Assembly: GCA_900554205.1 (NCBI GenBank)
Contig: USGM01000088.1
Location: forward strand, 1-14,070
Direction of reading: 5' to 3'
Length of the DNA stretch: 14,070 bases
Source: an uncultured Lachnospiraceae bacterium
GTDB lineage: Bacteria > Bacillota > Clostridia > Lachnospirales > Lachnospiraceae
Below the pieces are notes generated by a model. The model was not told the origin of the DNA, searched no databases, and saw nothing but the letters and a program-made list of their open reading frames with translations. Numbering within the stretch: position 1 is the first letter of the stretch; every line of letters begins with the position of its first letter. Shown here in pieces: positions 13,224-14,070 of the stretch. Position numbers and translations under genes: made by a program.

Positions 13224-14070
13224 TCCGTTCCTCTTCTTCCAGCTCCTCGCTCTCCAGAATCACCTTCATGCTCCACGGCGGCACCGCCGCCCTGTTTTCG
13301 TCCTCGTTCAGAAATGCAAATATTACCTGATAGTCCGGCATCTTCTCCGGGTATATTCCATAGCCGTCCGTAAAATAGATCAAGCCCTTTAAATTCGTAA
13401 ACTCGCCCTGCTGCCGCAGCTTTTCCGTATATTGGAAAACCGGTCGGAAATCTGTCGCGCCGAAGCCTTGCAGCTTTCCGTATTTCATAAAGGTCTCAAA
13501 TTCATCGTCATTCGTGATCTTCGTGTCGCTCTGCACCTCCTGGTCACATTGCAGGATGTGGATGTTGACCTTATGAAAGAAATTCTCGCTCGACTTTAGA
13601 ATCGAATAGGTCTTTTGCAGGAACGCCCTGACAATGCCGCCGCGACAGGAAGCGGAGGTGTCGATCGCTATGATGAACTCCCTGACCTTGTTCGTCTCCT
13701 TGTATTCCAGCGGCTCAATCAGCGGCAGGTTGCCGTAATGCTCCAGTCCATAGGTATAGTAAATATAGTCAAATTCCTCGTCATTGACCGTAATGTCCTC
13801 CCCCATGACCGTGAAGCGCCGGAGAATCTCGCTGTAATCGTAGCGGTCCCTTGTGCTCTCCTCGAGGTTGCGCTCCAGCGCCTCCGCGCCTGTTCTCGCC
13901 TTGGTAAACGATTTCAGATCCGCCTTCACTCTCTCGCTGATCTTCTTCCACTGCTCCTGCGTCACCTCAAGCTGCGCCGTCGGCTGCCACAGGTCGTGGC
14001 GGTCTCTGCGAAAAAGCCGCCGCAGTTCTTCCCTCTCGCCGCTTGTCAGTGGCTGGTTCCGAAAATAGCG
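13213..14070 (-). CDS. VWA-like (DUF2201-type) protein, 5' end outside window
   Basis: The frame is open from the stop at 13213 to the window edge, so the GTG at 13965 is not the true start; 285 residues are visible. The C-terminal VWA domain has metal-ion-dependent adhesion site residues DTSAS (visible residues 137-141), the threonine-aspartate of GATDF, and the aspartate of YFTDGYG, so the metal site looks intact. The preceding part resembles the linker of VWA-like proteins of the DUF2201 class, whose N-terminal half is a putative metallopeptidase-like domain; that half lies outside the window and its HExxH motif cannot be checked. Such proteins are typically encoded beside MoxR-like ATPases, as here. 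The very acidic C-terminus (EELEEEERNEY) is notable. It is the first visible gene of the three-gene operon. Confidence 0.88.
   Translation of the reverse strand, partial: RYFRNQPLTSGEREELRRLFRRDRHDLWQPTAQLEVTQEQWKKISERVKADLKSFTKARTGAEALERNLEESTRDRYDYSEILRRFTVMGEDITVNDEEFDYIYYTYGLEHYGNLPLIEPLEYKETNKVREFIIAIDTSASCRGGIVRAFLQKTYSILKSSENFFHKVNIHILQCDQEVQSDTKITNDDEFETFMKYGKLQGFGATDFRPVFQYTEKLRQQGEFTNLKGLIYFTDGYGIYPEKMPDYQVIFAFLNEDENRAAVPPWSMKVILESEELEEEERNEY

Overview
The window reads as chromosomal DNA of a low-to-mid GC Gram-positive anaerobe of the class Clostridia, most likely Lachnospiraceae. This is inferred from the gene types (SAM-I riboswitch before metK, LysM/G5/M23 wall hydrolase, RelQ-type small alarmone synthetase, UDPGP-type pyrophosphorylase, BspA-like LRR_5 protein), from AGGAGG-type ribosome sites and from many sigma-A promoters with exact 17-bp spacers. 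No tRNA, rRNA, CRISPR array, transposon or prophage was seen. Most genes are on the minus strand.

Positions 1-2500 hold the 5' two-thirds of metK under a SAM-I riboswitch with a readable terminator/antiterminator switch, then murA with its own promoter. Positions 2501-6800 hold a membrane-anchored LysM-G5-M23 endopeptidase transcribed away from a Y-family DNA polymerase (dinB type). Their divergent promoters share one -35 region, and a perfect 15-bp inverted repeat sits on the predicted polymerase start site. Convergent to the polymerase is a two-gene unit: a coiled-coil protein with a C-terminal membrane anchor, and a flavin reductase-like protein whose terminator lies inside the polymerase coding end.

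Positions 6710-7085 have no credible protein gene but are the most unusual part. Four tandem 11-bp repeats of the PhoB/PhoP (PHO-box) kind lead on the plus strand into an extended -10 box. Downstream is only a strong GAAA-tetraloop hairpin, so this looks like an orphan phosphate-type promoter driving a small RNA, or the scar of a lost gene. Positions 7086-8303 hold a RelQ-like (p)ppGpp synthetase and a divergent 88-residue protein. The same 11-bp element stands at the equivalent place before each promoter, which suggests shared control.

Positions 8300-10680 carry UDP-sugar genes (UDPGP-type uridylyltransferase and galE) that would together make and interconvert UDP-hexoses. Positions 10747-14070 carry a tightly coupled operon: a DUF2201-type VWA protein (5' end beyond the window), a MoxR-like AAA+ ATPase and an LRR_5 protein. 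This has the layout of a three-component MoxR-VWA system whose target is unknown.

Several genes have two nearby in-frame start codons where ribosome-site spacing favours the downstream one; the starts given here follow that reasoning. All family assignments rest on motif reading without database searches.
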